A stretch of 64,000 bases of DNA. Source: Cristatella mucedo. Taxonomy: Eukaryota; Bryozoa; Phylactolaemata; Cristatellidae. This document shows, piece by piece, positions 42,481 to 55,410 of the stretch. The notes under the pieces were generated by a model that worked only from the letters and a program-made list of their open reading frames with translations, was not told where the DNA came from and ran no database searches. Position numbers and translations under genes: made by a program. The first letter of the stretch is position 1. Every line of letters starts with the position of its first letter. The stretch is taken from positions 6,636,001 to 6,700,000 of the forward strand of contig WPIO01000004.1 in the NCBI GenBank assembly GCA_009760855.2, written 5' to 3'.

Positions 42481-44800
42481 AGGTAGCACAGAGGTAGCTA
42501 GACGTTCATAGCTGCTTGTACATCGACACACCTCGATGAGAAAGATAAGTGTCGTACGTGCTCGGCCTCAGGTGCTGTACGCGATTCAGCATTCCCACTG
42601 CAGTGTCTTGAGATTTTGCAAATAGACGTCACAGGGTGTTAGGGCGGAGGGCACAGATTCGGCCCACTCGAGAGCCCGGCAGCAGCCGCAGGAGCAGCAG
42701 CAACAGGGCAAGCGGTGCTGCCTCTAGCCGCATCTAGCTCTCTCACCGGCAATTCTGCAGTGCACTTGACCTAGCACAATGTCCATTTGAGTTTCTATGG
42801 TGCACATCTCCTGGAATTAAGAGCCAGCACAGCAATTCCATTTCAGCAGCTCAGCCATTGGTGCAGCCAAGTCGGCCAGGCACTGATGGGTTCGGCTTTA
42901 AGCTCGGCTGCTGGGCGCATGCCTGCCCTTGCCTTGGAGCACTCTTTGTGATTCCTATGCAGTTCTGCAATTGGTGCCCGCTTGCTGGTGCCGGAGCTGC
43001 TGCAGTAAGCATCTGCCATCCTCATGGCTGCTGCACACAAAATGAAGAGGAGCAACATCCTTCAGTCGCCAGATTCCGTGATCTAGCTGAGAGCGCTGCT
43101 GGCAGCGCTGCTCCGAATTATGCAGAATCAAACGGATAGATAGGAAGTGAGCGAGAAAGAGAGCGTACGATGGCCAATCATTGCCTGCAGCAGCCAGGCC
43201 CTGCAGCAGGTGCACGAAGTGGCTCAAAGTGAGCTAAGATTTGCACGGTACTACTGCCTTGCACTGCTTCGCTTAGATTCCTGGTGGACCACACTACCAC
43301 TGCTGCTGCTGCTGCCAGGAAGTGAATCATAATGATTAGGCAGTGTGTTCGGTGGGCCTTGAAAGCCAGGAGCTGCAGCAGCAGGATCAGATGGCTGACC
43401 TTTCTAGGCCATCTCAGACATCAGAGACCAGTTAGCAAAGCGATGCCAACCGACGGACTGGCGCTCGTGAAGCTGACGACCGAACCTACCCTCTCGCATC
43501 CGGTCCTGGATTAAGTAGCGTTCCACGAGCCCCTCGACCTAGGTGCAAAGACAAGAGTATTAGCAGAAGCAGCAGCAGCAGCAGAGGCGACGGTGGCTAT
43601 CATTGGCCATCCAGCGATCAGATGAAGGATGAGCTGCCCTGAGCCGTTGCTAGGCCTAGCAAAGCGATTGACCAGACATGGATTAGGGGGGCGTGGATGC
43701 GACTACTGGCTCCCAGCATTATCCACCTCCTTACCGTGGACAGCATGCTACTCAGCTCCTGGCTGTTTCTGCTTCCAGCAATCGGCAGACCCTGCAAAGA
43801 GCCCGGTGCAAGCATTAGCTTGCCCGATGCATACAAGCTTGGAGCTCCTGCGTGAAAAAAAATACTTGTCGCACCAGTCTATTCGACAAGCTGGGGTAGT
43901 TTGTCTGCACGACGAGGGCTCGAATCCAATTCTATTACTCCAAAGGCTCGCTAGCTGCCGGTCCACCCTAGTCCTCCGGACAGACTTCTTAAACAATGGC
44001 AAGTCAGCATCGATCGAGCAGCTATAACTTGGTAGAATTCAAAATCCTGCCGTCACCATCAAAGGCAAATATTGAGAGCCGTGAATCACGGCATGGAATA
44101 ATCGAATGGAAGTGTCGGTAGCCATAACTAGGGAGCAGCGAAGCTGCTTGCTTGGCCCAGGCACTGCATCGCTCAGCTCAAGCCATATAAACCCGGGGTT
44201 CTTTCTCCTGGCCAGCTGTGCATGCCATGTTGTGGCTTTGCACCAGAGCTCTAGCTAGAAATCTCAAGAAATCCTATGAAATGCTGCAAGTGGCTAAAAA
44301 CAGACAAATGAGAATCAGCATGCACTCGTCAGTGCTCATTCACGGTAACTCGGAGGGCACTTGTCCCTTTCTTTGTTAGTCAGTGAATGGGAAGCCATCG
44401 GTTGTCATCTCTGACTTAATCTAAGGGTTGGAAATCTCAGGCATCGTCTTCCTTCAAACTAGTGCTCGATTAGCCAGGACTCTCCTGGCAGTGGACACCG
44501 GCTGTTAATAGTGTGCATTTGTTTGCTATTAGCATTTTGACTAAACTCTAAATGCCCCCAACTGGCATCTTCAGCGGATGCAATGATGCCACAAGGAAAT
44601 CGCGAAACGCCACGACCGTGAGCAAATAAAGGCAACTGCCTGGTTACAGTGGTGGTAACCCAACAATGGATTATGAAAACTGCAGCTTTGGCTGCAGCCG
44701 AGGCCCGGGCGCTGACAGCATTTCGAACAACGCATGCAAGGCGATAGCTTAAGTCTGGGATGCGTCGATCGAACATAACTTGTCCTACCATTAGACCATG
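42480..44800. other. RIPOR intron; nothing identified
   Basis: Moderately GC-rich sequence with many GCTGC, CAGCAG and CTAGC words and short frames on both strands. No exon with convincing splice sites and phase, and no member of the repeat families described here, was recognised. Confidence 0.45.
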
Positions 44801-44812
44801 CAAGGAGCTCAC

Positions 44813-44897
44813 CAGCGACGAAGATCTTGTGCTGGTACAGCCGTAGGCGACGATGCAGTCCTGCTGAGCATCGTCGCTTGTCAGCCTCAGACGCTCT
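44813..44897 (-). CDS. RIPOR: RIPOR family protein, most 5' exon found
   Basis: Encodes RASEADKRRCSAGLHRRLRL and YQHKIFVA. Joined in phase to the next exon it reads KIFVAGVSGFARL, matching [11 protein letters not shown] of RIPOR2, and its single cysteine aligns with the one before the core (ENMCTIE). The acceptor is TTATCTTACAG; the donor is GCTG before GTGAGC. Phase 0 in, phase 1 out. Upstream exons for the N-terminal coiled-coil region must lie to the right but were not identified. Confidence 0.75.
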
Positions 44898-46079
44898 CTG
44901 TAAGATAAGATGAGTGTGCCGTGTTGTATGCAGCCGTTGGGAGCTTGGTCTCAAAAACATGGCATACCAAACAAAAACCGACTCACAACAAGCTAGTGGG
45001 ACTCGTGTTGTCACGTATGAACAACAGCATGGATCTTAGTAAATCTGGAGGAGAAGGATTCGGAGAAGAGGTATCCAGGTAAGGAAGGCAGGGACCCAGA
45101 GCTAAGGGATCGGAAGAGATTGAGACCAGCAGACATTTTCTTAGGCAGGCTGTAGGTTGGTAGCAGCTGCGGCAGGAAACGGGAGACGGCGTAAGCAGCT
45201 GCCTTTCTTACAACTTTCGTTCATCTAAAGAAAATAATGCATTCAGGCCTCATATACAGACTGCGCACGTACCAGGTACGAACAAAGTTCTGGCTATCCG
45301 GGATTTGCAGTGGCCGGTATTTACCTGAACAACACCTGTCTCTCTTAGATCGTTGTTGACCTTACTTGCAGGAGGTAAAGATATGCTGCACCTCGGATTT
45401 CGACAGGCACAACTCCGAGTTCTAGGTACTTGTGAGCCTCAATAGGACTATGGGCAAGTCATGTAAACATGGGTCCATTAGGACAAGCCCCCAACTTCTG
45501 AAGCCCATTCCAGTAAAGTAGCAGCAAGCCATCCGGGGATCAGCAGGCACTGCTGCCATGCCAGGAACTGGCAGAACCTAACCGGCAGTCAAGACGACCA
45601 GCACTAGAGCAGTTCTGGGTTTATATGGAACGCTGGGCTCATAAGCGAGTCACACATGATTGCCACGAAGGCGACGAAGCAGAGGAGCAGGCAGCTGTCT
45701 ACAGCAGAGTGCAGAGCCGTAAATTCAGATGCTTGCTCCACCAACAGGCATGCACCAGCTATGGCTAACGACGATGAAGGAGGTGTATTGCAAGGCTTTA
45801 TTTCGTAACAGCTAGACTCCATCCAGCCTCCTTCTGATTTGAGGGGATCGGCTCTGCCAAGTGAAGATCTGCCAGCTTAAGTTGGCTAGCTTGAAGGTGC
45901 TCCTGTTCATGACACCAGTCAAGATTGATACAGTATATTTCGGAACACTTCGTGGCAAACAACCGGTGGCCAGGAGTTGGCCGTTTTACACTTCGTCCTG
46001 GCTTATATTAAAGAAAATCTCAGTGCTGCTGGATCGCCATGTATTGAGATGGGGCTGAAGCCTTCAGGTGCAGCAGTTG

Positions 46080-46420
46080 TCTGATATTATTAAGACATTC
46101 CTGCAGCACCCTAAAAGAACTAAATCTCTTTCTGGGGACTTTGCATCGTCTGTGACAGCTGATCGTCAATTGGTTAGTTATAGCAAGCATACTGTCAGCA
46201 TCCATGAGCACACACAGGACAATTCCCATGGACCCAGAAAATGCTGCTAAGAACAAGCGCATTTTTTAATTTCTGCTTAAATGCAGTCAAGTCGGTAATG
46301 TCGTGAACATCAGTCGGGAGTGAGTTCCAGGATTTGGGAGCATACAAACTAAAGGGATGCTCTCCAAAGGATTTGAGATTGGTTTGAGGCAAATCTGGCT
46401 CTGTAGCAGGGCAACCTAGC
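46080..46420 (-). mobile_element. LINE RT C-terminus and 3' end, divergent subfamily
   Basis: The minus frame reads TNLKSFGEHPFSLYAPKSWN and SLPTDVHDITDLTAFKQKLK, the same C-terminal signature as the main LINE but clearly diverged. It is followed by AAAGTCCCCAGAAAGAGATT and GTTCTTTTAGGGTGCTGCAG, the terminal motif. Confidence 0.8.
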
Positions 46421-46546
46421 TGTCGGTTTCGACGGGAATCAGAGCCATTTGACCTTAGCGAGCCAGCTGCGCCTGCTAGCATTGACTTCCATCTGTCGCG
46501 GAGTCATAGGAGCTATGAGAAGCAAACTGATGCTCTCTCTTCTGTT

Positions 46547-46705
<159 letters not shown>

Positions 46706-47398
46706 CTTCTACATAAGGTGCAAGCACCCGTGCAAGTATGCAGAGATGCATTATTTTGCACACATGTTTTTTTTTTATTTCCAGCTCCTTCTGTCTCATC
46801 TTGCATATCTGGCCTACACAGGGACAACTTGTGAAAAGGGTAAATCCCGCAGGAAGTGCAACCCCTGGGTTACCTGCAATATCCAGGCTGTAATGTTCCA
46901 GTAAAAGTGCATAGCAGTAGAAGCAGCAAGGTGAAGGGTAAACACAAATATTAGCGGACTTAACAGTCTCATTTGCAAACGTGGCTGAAGCGCCTAAACG
47001 GCTATCACCAACACTTGCAGTTGGCAATGAAGCATCGCCTACTTGAACGTTCTAACCCACAACGTCAGTCTGAAGAGCTAGCATCTTACCTCCTGGTCTA
47101 TCACGGCCAGACCAAAACGCGAACTGTCACAGCAGCAGCTGAGTGTTTCAAGTTTCAGCATAGGGAAGCAAAAATCTCTGAGCCAATACAACTCTCTGGC
47201 CAGACTGCAGAGACTGTTTCGCCATCGTGTGTGACTTCTATCCCACGATGGAAAGTAGCTGTATCTGGCTCCTCAATTACTCAGCCACGGTAGCTGCTTA
47301 GCAGGCAGGAACAAGAGCTGCTGGACCCACTGCATCTGCATTCCATCAAGCACCGGCACTCGGTGATGTACAGACGAAAGTAACTTGTAATATAAGTA

Positions 47399-47400
<2 letters not shown>

Positions 47401-47437
<37 letters not shown>

Positions 47438-47471
47438 ATAATATGTATATATATATATATATATATATATT
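47401..47471. repeat. (TA)n microsatellite
   Basis: Two TA arrays separated by CCATAATATG. Confidence 0.9.
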
Positions 47472-47539
47472 AAGTGGCGACTGTATTCGTGGGTTTGAAC
47501 GGATTCAGTCATCGTAAGGCCATTTGAAAGCAACCATTA

Positions 47540-50330
47540 GCGTGTGCCACACTGCATTGCTGCAGAATAAGCCCTGCCGTCACAGCAATGTCGAAGGCCT
47601 GCATTCATGCTGCTGTCTAACCAGGTTCTAATCAGGTTGCAACAATCCAGTATTTTATTCCAGCTAGCCCCAAGGTTACCGTAACGCTTGAGATGGAAGT
47701 CACTTGGCAATGCCTGCAATGGCATTTCAAGAATTCAGCAGTAGAGCCATTTCACAGATTCCACTGCAAAACTCTTGACACTCACTGCAAAAGCTGCAGG
47801 TGCTAAGGATGGAAATGGTAACATTCCTGCAAGATCTGCAGAAGCCAGGCGCTCTTCTATTCTCGCCCCTCACGTACTGGTAGCTCCATCAAAGGGATTT
47901 AATTTGACTTTGTAGCAAGCTCTCTCGCGAATTCTTTTCGAGCAGTGATTAGTGGCACTCTGTTTGTGAAGATGCTACGTGGGAATGGCTGTCTAGCCTG
48001 CAGGCTCACCCCACCTGCATCCTGCACTCAGACCGCAGTCAAAGGAATGTGCGACTTTGATGCAGAGCTTTGAAATGGTCATAACTTAGCTGCGATTGCG
48101 ACAATGCCGTCAGTGAGCACAGCAGCTTATGACCTATTAGTTGGTAGGCAACTGGAGCAAGATCCTTGCTCTGGCAGATGTCTCTCTTGCTTACCGGTCT
48201 TGCCCCTCAAACTGCAAGCAGCCACAACTGGAGTACACAAGCGAGTCTGATCGCAGTCTCGTAGGCCTGCTGCTCTCCGATGAGGGAGAAGGCACATGTA
48301 CCATAGTTTTATGTCAGCAAAATGCATGCCCCCCCCGAAATCTTCCAGTTGGCCTCCATGAGAATGACAGGGAGGGGGCATGCATGCTGTCTGCTCTACA
48401 TTGTGGGAGCTGACACGGCTACGTCTGCCAGACTCCTGCTGCATGCCAGCTGTCACTCGTTTTAAACCTCACAGACACGAATGCCGGGCCTACCGGGATT
48501 CCTCGGAGCATGTAGTTGCAAGGCAGGGTGGTTGCTACAAGTGAACAGATGAGGCATCTGTCAAGCAAACCACAGGTCACTGCCCCTAGCAGCCCACCCC
48601 AGAGGTCAGCAGACTGCTGCCTCTCTCTGTACGGCCAGCACAAGCCTGGCTCTCTCCCATTCATTGTTCAGCTGCTTGAATCGTCGGCAAATGTAAGCAC
48701 ATGGCTGAGGACAAAGAAATAACCTGGTCTAGGTAATTGGGCAGAAGCTCAGCTGGCAAGTATTTCCCAGCTGCTTAGCTGGCATTGCAATTAGACCTTA
48801 AAACTATTCCACTTCGCTTGCTTTATGTTCGGCAGCAAATGTATTTCCCCATCCCCAAATTACTGCAGTAACTACGATTCGCCCGATCCCTACGATCCTT
48901 AGCCGCCTAATGCCCTGGCTCTGCCACAGGCACAAATATCTCGAACTCCAACTGCAGCTGCGTGCTTAGAGTGCGAATTCGCTAGCATCCTCGTGCATTT
49001 AACACACAAGGAGAGGCGGCTCGTCCGGACCCTGTTGTGTGACATCTTGCTAATGTCTACGCGCGACAGCAAAGTAGGTACTGATAAATCAGAAGCAGCC
49101 GAAAGCAGAGGCGGCAGCTGAAAGGTAAGCTGCTAGAAGCAGCAGTAGCAGCAGCACTGGACAATGAAGGTGGAGCCACAAGACGACAAGCCCTAGCTTG
49201 GAGCACCCGAGCTAGGTCATTTAATCGAACCAAAACCGGGTCTAAGGCAGCAGGTTTATTACCTATCCCACATCTCGCGGTTCCACCCATCCGCCCAGGC
49301 TCTAGCTTTCTGACAATGCAGCAGTCACGAATTTCGGCTCCTGATATCGTTACCCCGTGTAACCCCGTAATTTCGAATTCTACGATCGAACAGCAGGCTA
49401 GAACTGCTGTCTACAAGGCACGGCATCGAGGAGGCGATGCAATACCGAGCTGAGCCAGTGGGCTACCTTCGTTGCTGCATGCATCAGCCTTAGCCAAACG
49501 TCTGAAGAGGCAACAAATTCCGAGGGTGAAACATTACTGATAGAAATCCATGCAATGCAGCAGCAGTTCGGCAAAGTAATTCAAGGCATCGCAGGCATGC
49601 AAGGTGATAGTGCAGCAATGCAACAGCAAAAATGCAACGTATCTAGATATCGACTGGCTTCTTCTAGCTTGGCAATCCATAACAGCCCCAATTAGAAAAC
49701 CATCGCAGCTCCTACTAAAACCTGGCTAGATGGCTGCACGTGTACAGCTTGTAGGGGCCAATGCAAGCTCCAGTAAACCGTTGCTAGGAGAGTAAATAAT
49801 TTTTTAGCCAGAAACACGCATACGCAAATGCATTTTCTAGCCATGTGTCACGGGGCGAAGAAAATTCGGGGTAACAGAGAACTAGATAAAGTGAATGATA
49901 GAAGGAGGAGGGGGTGAGATTCAAATGCAGGGATTGATCGATGTAGGGAGAGATGACAGAAGAAGTGGAGGGAGAGATGGAAGTGGGCATAGAGGGAAGG
50001 ATGAAGGAGGGATGGATAGAGTGAGCGCATGGTTAAGGAGGAGACAAATGAAAGAGAGAAGGTAAGAGAGACGTAAAGACACGAGAGAAGTTAAGGAAAG
50101 AAATAGAGAAGGAAAGACATAATGAGAGAGAGGCGAAACCAAATCAGGAGGAGACACAGAGAGGGACACACGGAGCGAGACTGAGACAGACTCAGTGACA
50201 GAAGCAAGAAGACAAATCTGCTTGCTTACATACTGGTAGGCTAGCAGATAAGCTCCGGACAGAGTCGAACAAATAGCGGGAGGCGGCTGACATAGAGAGA
50301 CGGGTGAGAGATGCTGACAGGGAGATATTC
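47540..50330. other. No gene identified
   Basis: Mixed-composition sequence with short frames only. A purine-rich tract of degenerate GGGAGAGATG-like units spans about 49900-50180. No convincing exon, RNA gene or mobile element was seen. Confidence 0.45.
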
Positions 50331-50344
50331 GGGAAGACTGGGTA

Positions 50345-50605
50345 TCTCAGCATTTAGTGGGTCCCTGTGATTCGTCCTTCATGTGCTTATGCGTGCTGAT
50401 ACTGTGCATGCTGCCACTAACCACATTTGCATGCTGACTCTGTGCATGTCACCCCTAACCATGTTATTCATTTTGTTTGCTTATCAAGCATGATATTACT
50501 CACCATTCAATTGCATTACCCTTTGCAGCAAATGTAAAGCGCCTAGAGAGAGATTGAGTTCTCTGGGGGTACTTTATCAAGTGCATTATTATTATTATTA
50601 TCTTA
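50345..50605 (+). mobile_element. LINE 3' end, well-preserved truncated copy
   Basis: Begins GCATTTAGTGGGTCCCTGTG and runs through the whole 3' region (GTGCATGCTGCCACTAACCA, TTTTGTTTGCTTATCAAGCA) to AAAGCGCCTAGAGAGAGATT and an (ATT)n tail. It preserves the uninterrupted site that carries the SINE insertion at 15261. Confidence 0.9.
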
Positions 50606-51728
50606 AAAACTGATCTGGGACATTGGCATGCATAGGCAACGAGAAATATCAGTAAAATGCACTTTGATAAAACCGGCAGAATGAACCGACTGGTTCAAGG
50701 AAGGAGCAGTGGTAGGACGGCTTCATCTGCAGTGCTCGCGAAATCTGCAGGAGATACAGGGAGGGCATCAGCTGGTTGTGCAGGAAGTGCAGTTTGCATC
50801 AGACACGCCCATCAAACAGCAGGATGGTAGCACTAGGTTTGTTCGGAATGCAATTTATTTTGTCCTTCAGTAAAAATTGCGTTTTCCGAATCACTTATGC
50901 CAAAACTAGATAAATGATAACTATCGTTCGACAAAAATCTGCATCTTTGGTCAGGATAATTATATCTTTTGAATTTCTCTGGTTGTGCCATTGGGTATAG
51001 TGCTGACGTCATGTTTGCACAAACAGCACAGCACTCATTGTGCTTCTGCCCAATAAGTGAGGGTTAGGCTTACATAACAGCTTAATAGAGTACAATTAAC
51101 TGAGGCGTAACATTAAAGGTTCCTTAGCAGGATCTTTTTAGTCTATGTTATTGCAGAATAAAAGAACAGTGAATAGCCGTGTTTGAAGACCTGGCATCAA
51201 GAGCTTTCGTGCATCTAGCATTTAGCTGCGTCTCGGGACAACTGATCAAGACAAGAGCCAATAAAGCCCTTAGAGTGTCTGTTCACATGAGCGAGGCCTG
51301 AAAAGCATGTTTCGGAATCCCTGTCGGGCGGTAATCAAGGCAAGCCATGGGCACCTCATCTTGCATGCCAACACTGCAAATGAACTCGCGAAGCTAAGGT
51401 GAGCACTTGCTGCTCCCCAGATGAAATTGTTTGCTAAATATAAAGTAATTTATTACATGCATTTCTAGTGCACACAATTCTCATATGCTAATAGGCTGGT
51501 TCGTGAGGAGAAAATAGACCAACAAAAGCTATTCCAGAATTTCGGCATACATTGACCGACCACTTCAGGAAGTGCTACGTCTGCATGGCAAATCATTACG
51601 AACGTTAAACTGCAAGGGCGTGCTTACAACATTTGATCTTCAAACTTATTAATCCATCACTTCAGTAAAACACTGGCCTGAGCTTTTTGTCCCAACCCCT
51701 CCAGATATCGATCAGCCATATTCAGGAG

Positions 51729-51779
51729 AAAGGGAGAGAGAGTATGAGAGAGTAAGAGAGAGAGAGAGAGGGAGAGAGA

Positions 51780-51838
<59 letters not shown>
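51729..51838. repeat. (GA)n microsatellite
   Basis: Imperfect GA (GTATGAGAG, GTAAGAG, GGGAGAG) followed by pure GA. Confidence 0.95.
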
Positions 51839-51839
<1 letters not shown>

Positions 51840-51989
51840 ATCAAGTCAAACAGCAAGGAAGATATTGCATATCAAAATTCCAATTTCACAGAGCTTGCTG
51901 ACAAGAGAAAACCATACTTTCCCAGCCAGAAAGACTTTTAAATGGTTGGATCAGACAGCGGTCTTACTAAGTTCAAAGGGGAGAGTATC

Positions 51990-53050
51990 ATATTTATGTT
52001 GATAGTATAATATTTATGTTCAAAGAGTGATAGCTTGTTTGATGAAATTGTACAAGAAATAGATCTAGTCAGCAAGACGGGCTATGCTTCTGAAACTATG
52101 TAGCTGGTCTATTTGAGGCTATGGGAATAACTTGCAGTTCAAATGCATGGCGCCTATTCATAGACGGTTCAATCCGGAGCCTTAAAGCAGTGCTGCTTCA
52201 TAATGAGAATAGTTGGTGGTCTATCCCAACGGCTCAATCTGTACACCTCTACAATCTATGCAGTATCATACAAGTGTCAACAGTGTCCTTGATGAATGGC
52301 GACTACAGCTGTGAAGTCATTGGAGACTTTACAAAGGCGTGATTTCCGATGGGCCTCCGATGGTGGTTTCGCCTAGTCTTCTTTGCATACGGCACATCCA
52401 AGGAACTAAGGTCTACTACCACTAAAGGGATTGGCCACAGGCGACCGAGATCTCTTTTAAAGAAATTACATCCTTAAGTGGGAGAGTGGAAGCCGCCTTT
52501 AGACCATCAGAGCGTCACAACTGCATATCAAGTTAGGCTTAAAAAAGCAATTTATTACGGCTCAAGACAATGAGTCAGCAGCTTTCAGAAGCCCTGTCAT
52601 GCCTTTCCAAAGCTGACGGAGGTAAAGGTCTAAGCTGGTATCTTTGTCGGTTAGCAGGAAAAGATTATAGAGTGTGACGAATTTGTCGTTGGCCTGAGCA
52701 GGACAGAAAAAGCAGCAAAGGAACATGATGGCACTGGTTCGTGGCATTCTGGCCAATTACTAGGCTGAAAGCTATAAGGGGGTGTATACGTTTCTCATTA
52801 AGAACTATGCCAAAGTGGGACGAAAAATTCCTCTGACAGTCAATAATCTAGATAATAATCTATAAAAATTTAGGGAGAGCATGGGAGCTTAAATGGAGGA
52901 GTAAAGCGACAGCATTCTTTATGAAATGTTGAACTTTGAGTGTCATAAACAATATCTATAAAGAAAATACGATTAGGGCTTGTATTTGGGGGCTGCTTCG
53001 AGAAAGCGATTCACTGTGTCGCCACAAATCTTCAACATCCAGTAATTTCT
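51990..53050 (+). pseudogene. Decayed transposon-associated open frame
   Basis: Pieces of one protein family appear in order but in all three frames. GLFEAMGITCSSNAWRLFID and GSIRSLKAVLLHN come first (about 52110-52205), HIKLGLKKQFITAQDNESAA (from 52524), LIKNYAKVGRKIPLTV (from 52794), FRESMGA, and WGLLRESD near the end (about 52987-53010). From memory, this order (EWRLFIDxSxxSLKAVLLHNGN, IKLGLMKxFV, KNYxKMGCxMSLKVH, FKENMGAYSEEQGERFHQD, YxWGLxRE) is that of a protein repeated in many invertebrate genomes and probably carried by a mobile element. Stops and frameshifts show it is dead here. I do not know a formal family name. Confidence 0.7.
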
Positions 53051-53499
53051 GAAACCTTTCCAGTGCCAATCTTAGTATGAATTCAGAGTATATGCAGGAA
53101 GTTTTGATTCATTTGATTCATTGCTACGCCTTTTGACTACAAGTGAGCCGTACGATGCAGTAACGTCAGTTTTCTGACCGAAAATATGTGAATTTCAAGT
53201 TACACGCGGCCTGGCCTGAAACAACAAGGTTTGAAGAGAATGAGGGCTATTGCCTATACTTCTGTGCAGTGGCCGAGCCATACTTTTTATTTGGGGGAGC
53301 AAGACCTACGCAATTCTATTTAGTGAGGCAAGACCTGCAAGTTTTTTTTTGTAGTCCGGCTAGACCAATTCACGAAAATTGTATCCGAAAAATCGTGGCG
53401 TTTCTTTTTTTAAACTCGGCGACGTCTTACCTAGTGAAATTAAGACCTAAGTTCACCGTAGGATCAGATAGGAAGAGGGATTATGAATAGGGGTCGGCC

Positions 53500-54225
53500 C
53501 TGGCATGGCAGAGAGTGTAGGAGGTAAATGCCACCACTGCAGGGGAGGTAAATGCCCCCATCCCCGCCCTAATTCCCCAGTATGTGGCTCGATCGCTGCT
53601 TCTGAGGCAGACAGCTACTATACGGTGACAGAAATTTTGCTACACAGTGCGATCAACGACGACGAGCAGGACGGCGAGCAGGCAGTGGGCGGGGCGGCGT
53701 GCTTGCCAGGCTCACCCAAGCGCTCGCTGTACCGAATCGAACACGGCTAACGTTCGACTCGGCCGAGGCCGACGCTTTCCTCGTCTGCCTCCGCCGCCGC
53801 CGCCACGGCTCCTGCTCTGCGAGCTCGTCTCTTCGGCGAGCCAGATGGTGTCGCAGCTGCGCGACACCGACCACAGAGCGTCGCTGGATTGAGCGCCGAC
53901 ACTCTCTTGGTGGTCCAGCTGCCTCCGCCTCCGCTGGCTGGCCGCCGCTAGATGGCGAACTGACCGGGTCGCAGCAGCTGCGACGTCCATGCTGCCACCA
54001 GCGGCCGACAGGTGTCTGGCCCCCGAGTCCGCCGGGACGGATGTGCAGAGAGCCTCACTCTGAGCGGCTGGCAGACGAATCTTCGTCCAGATGCTGCCGC
54101 CGCCCAGCAGCCGCTGCTGCCCGATCCAGCCGCTGCTTAGCCTTCCGGCACACACCCGGGGGGCTGAGACAGTCGCCTCTGGCGCTGCCCAGGCTGCTTC
54201 TGCCAAAGAGAGTGCGCTACTGCTG
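53500..54225. other. CpG-rich island, possible promoter or first exon
   Basis: GC- and CpG-dense sequence with frames open on both strands between about 53640 and 54225. It lies upstream of the RIPOR exons on the correct side to hold their promoter or first exon, but no N-terminal RIPOR sequence was recognised in it. Confidence 0.4.
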
Positions 54226-54263
54226 ACTCGAGAGAGAGTGAGTGAGTGAGAGAGAGAGAGAGA
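54226..54263. repeat. (GA)n microsatellite
   Basis: Short GAGTGA then GA array. Confidence 0.85.
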
Positions 54264-54479
54264 GCGGGCAGGCGAAATGCAAGCCTCCGATAATTAAGAG
54301 GCAACGCAGGACGCGAAGCGACACGAAGCCCCTGCATCCGAGTTCTTGCCACGAACAGGTAAGCACGGCGAATCTGCAAGGGTCTTCTCACCGGGAGTGG
54401 GGCAACCGAGTCGCTCTGAGGGAAGGGAAAGGCAGAGGACCCGATCAGGCCTCGACCGCCGACGACGCGTCATCTGTTT

Positions 54480-55410
54480 TCGCTGCAGGTCTTTTTGATT
54501 TGCACCCAGACTCGACCGACAGCCTCGATACCCTCACTGATGCAGTGAATCAGACACTCAGGAGTGCTCTTGACAAGCATGCTCCAGTTCATTCTATCCG
54601 TGTACAGAGTCGTGGAGACTCCTTTCAATATACAAAAAAACTTCATAAGATGCACCGTGTTAAGCACTGGCTTGAACTTTGTTTTGACAAATCGGGGTCT
54701 GATGCGTATCTAGCCAATTTCAAAGACATTCTTCGAGTTTAAACCAGGAAGCTTAAAAGAGCCAGGGTTTCTTTTCACTTAAAAACTGACTTCCTACCAG
54801 TGGGACCCAAGGCAAATTTATAAGAAAGTAAAAAATGTACTGGCTGATGCTGAGATGTCTGACTCCCCAGATATTAACTGCTCAGCTAAAAAGTTTTCAG
54901 CCTTCTTTACTACAAGAAATGTGCACATTTGTGCCTCCAAAATGCCACCTCCGAGTAAAGCAGTTGTGGAATCAAAACCTGTGACCTTCCTTAAAAGGTT
55001 TCCCGGGGTTTCTGGAGGCGATGTGGCTTAAAAAGGTCTAGTGAAAAGAGCTCGTCTCCTGAAGACCCTATACCATCATCTCTGTGGTCTTCACTGACAG
55101 ACCAACTTTGCCCTGCCATAACCGAGATTTTGAATACTTCTTTGGAAAAAGAGGTTGTATCCAAGTCCTTCAAATCGCAATCTTTATACCCATACTTAAA
55201 AAGCCTGGATTATATGCAGAAGTCCTTACAAACAATCGCCCAGTTTCCCTTCTTTCTCTTTTGTGAAAGGCTCTTGAGATAATTATCACTGAGCAGCTGG
55301 TTGCACATATTGAAAAAACGAAATATCAGAAGCCTTTCAGTCACGGCTCAAGAGGTAGAACTTCTCTGAAAATTCTCTCCTCCGTGTTAATAGGAAAATT
55401 CCATGTGGCA
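54480..55410 (+). mobile_element. Decayed LINE: endonuclease-RT linker and early RT
   Basis: VNQTLRSALDKHAPVHSIRV (about 54545-54604) matches the linker after the endonuclease (LDKHAPL...). Further on NNRPVS (about 55230) and a shifted frame with ENEISEAFQS-like and SRLKR remnants correspond to the YRPVSNLSFLSK...FQSGFR region of CR1/L2 reverse transcriptases. There are many stops. It is the only place in the window that keeps sequence from the 5' side of the RT. Confidence 0.65.

Noticed and set aside
43890-43960. tRNA-like box B (GGGCTCGAATCC)
   Set aside because: No box A at the right distance, no cloverleaf and no SINE body around it.
46973-47293. Plus-strand 106-codon frame
   Set aside because: Ordinary composition but no recognised domain, no clear splice sites and no support from neighbours.
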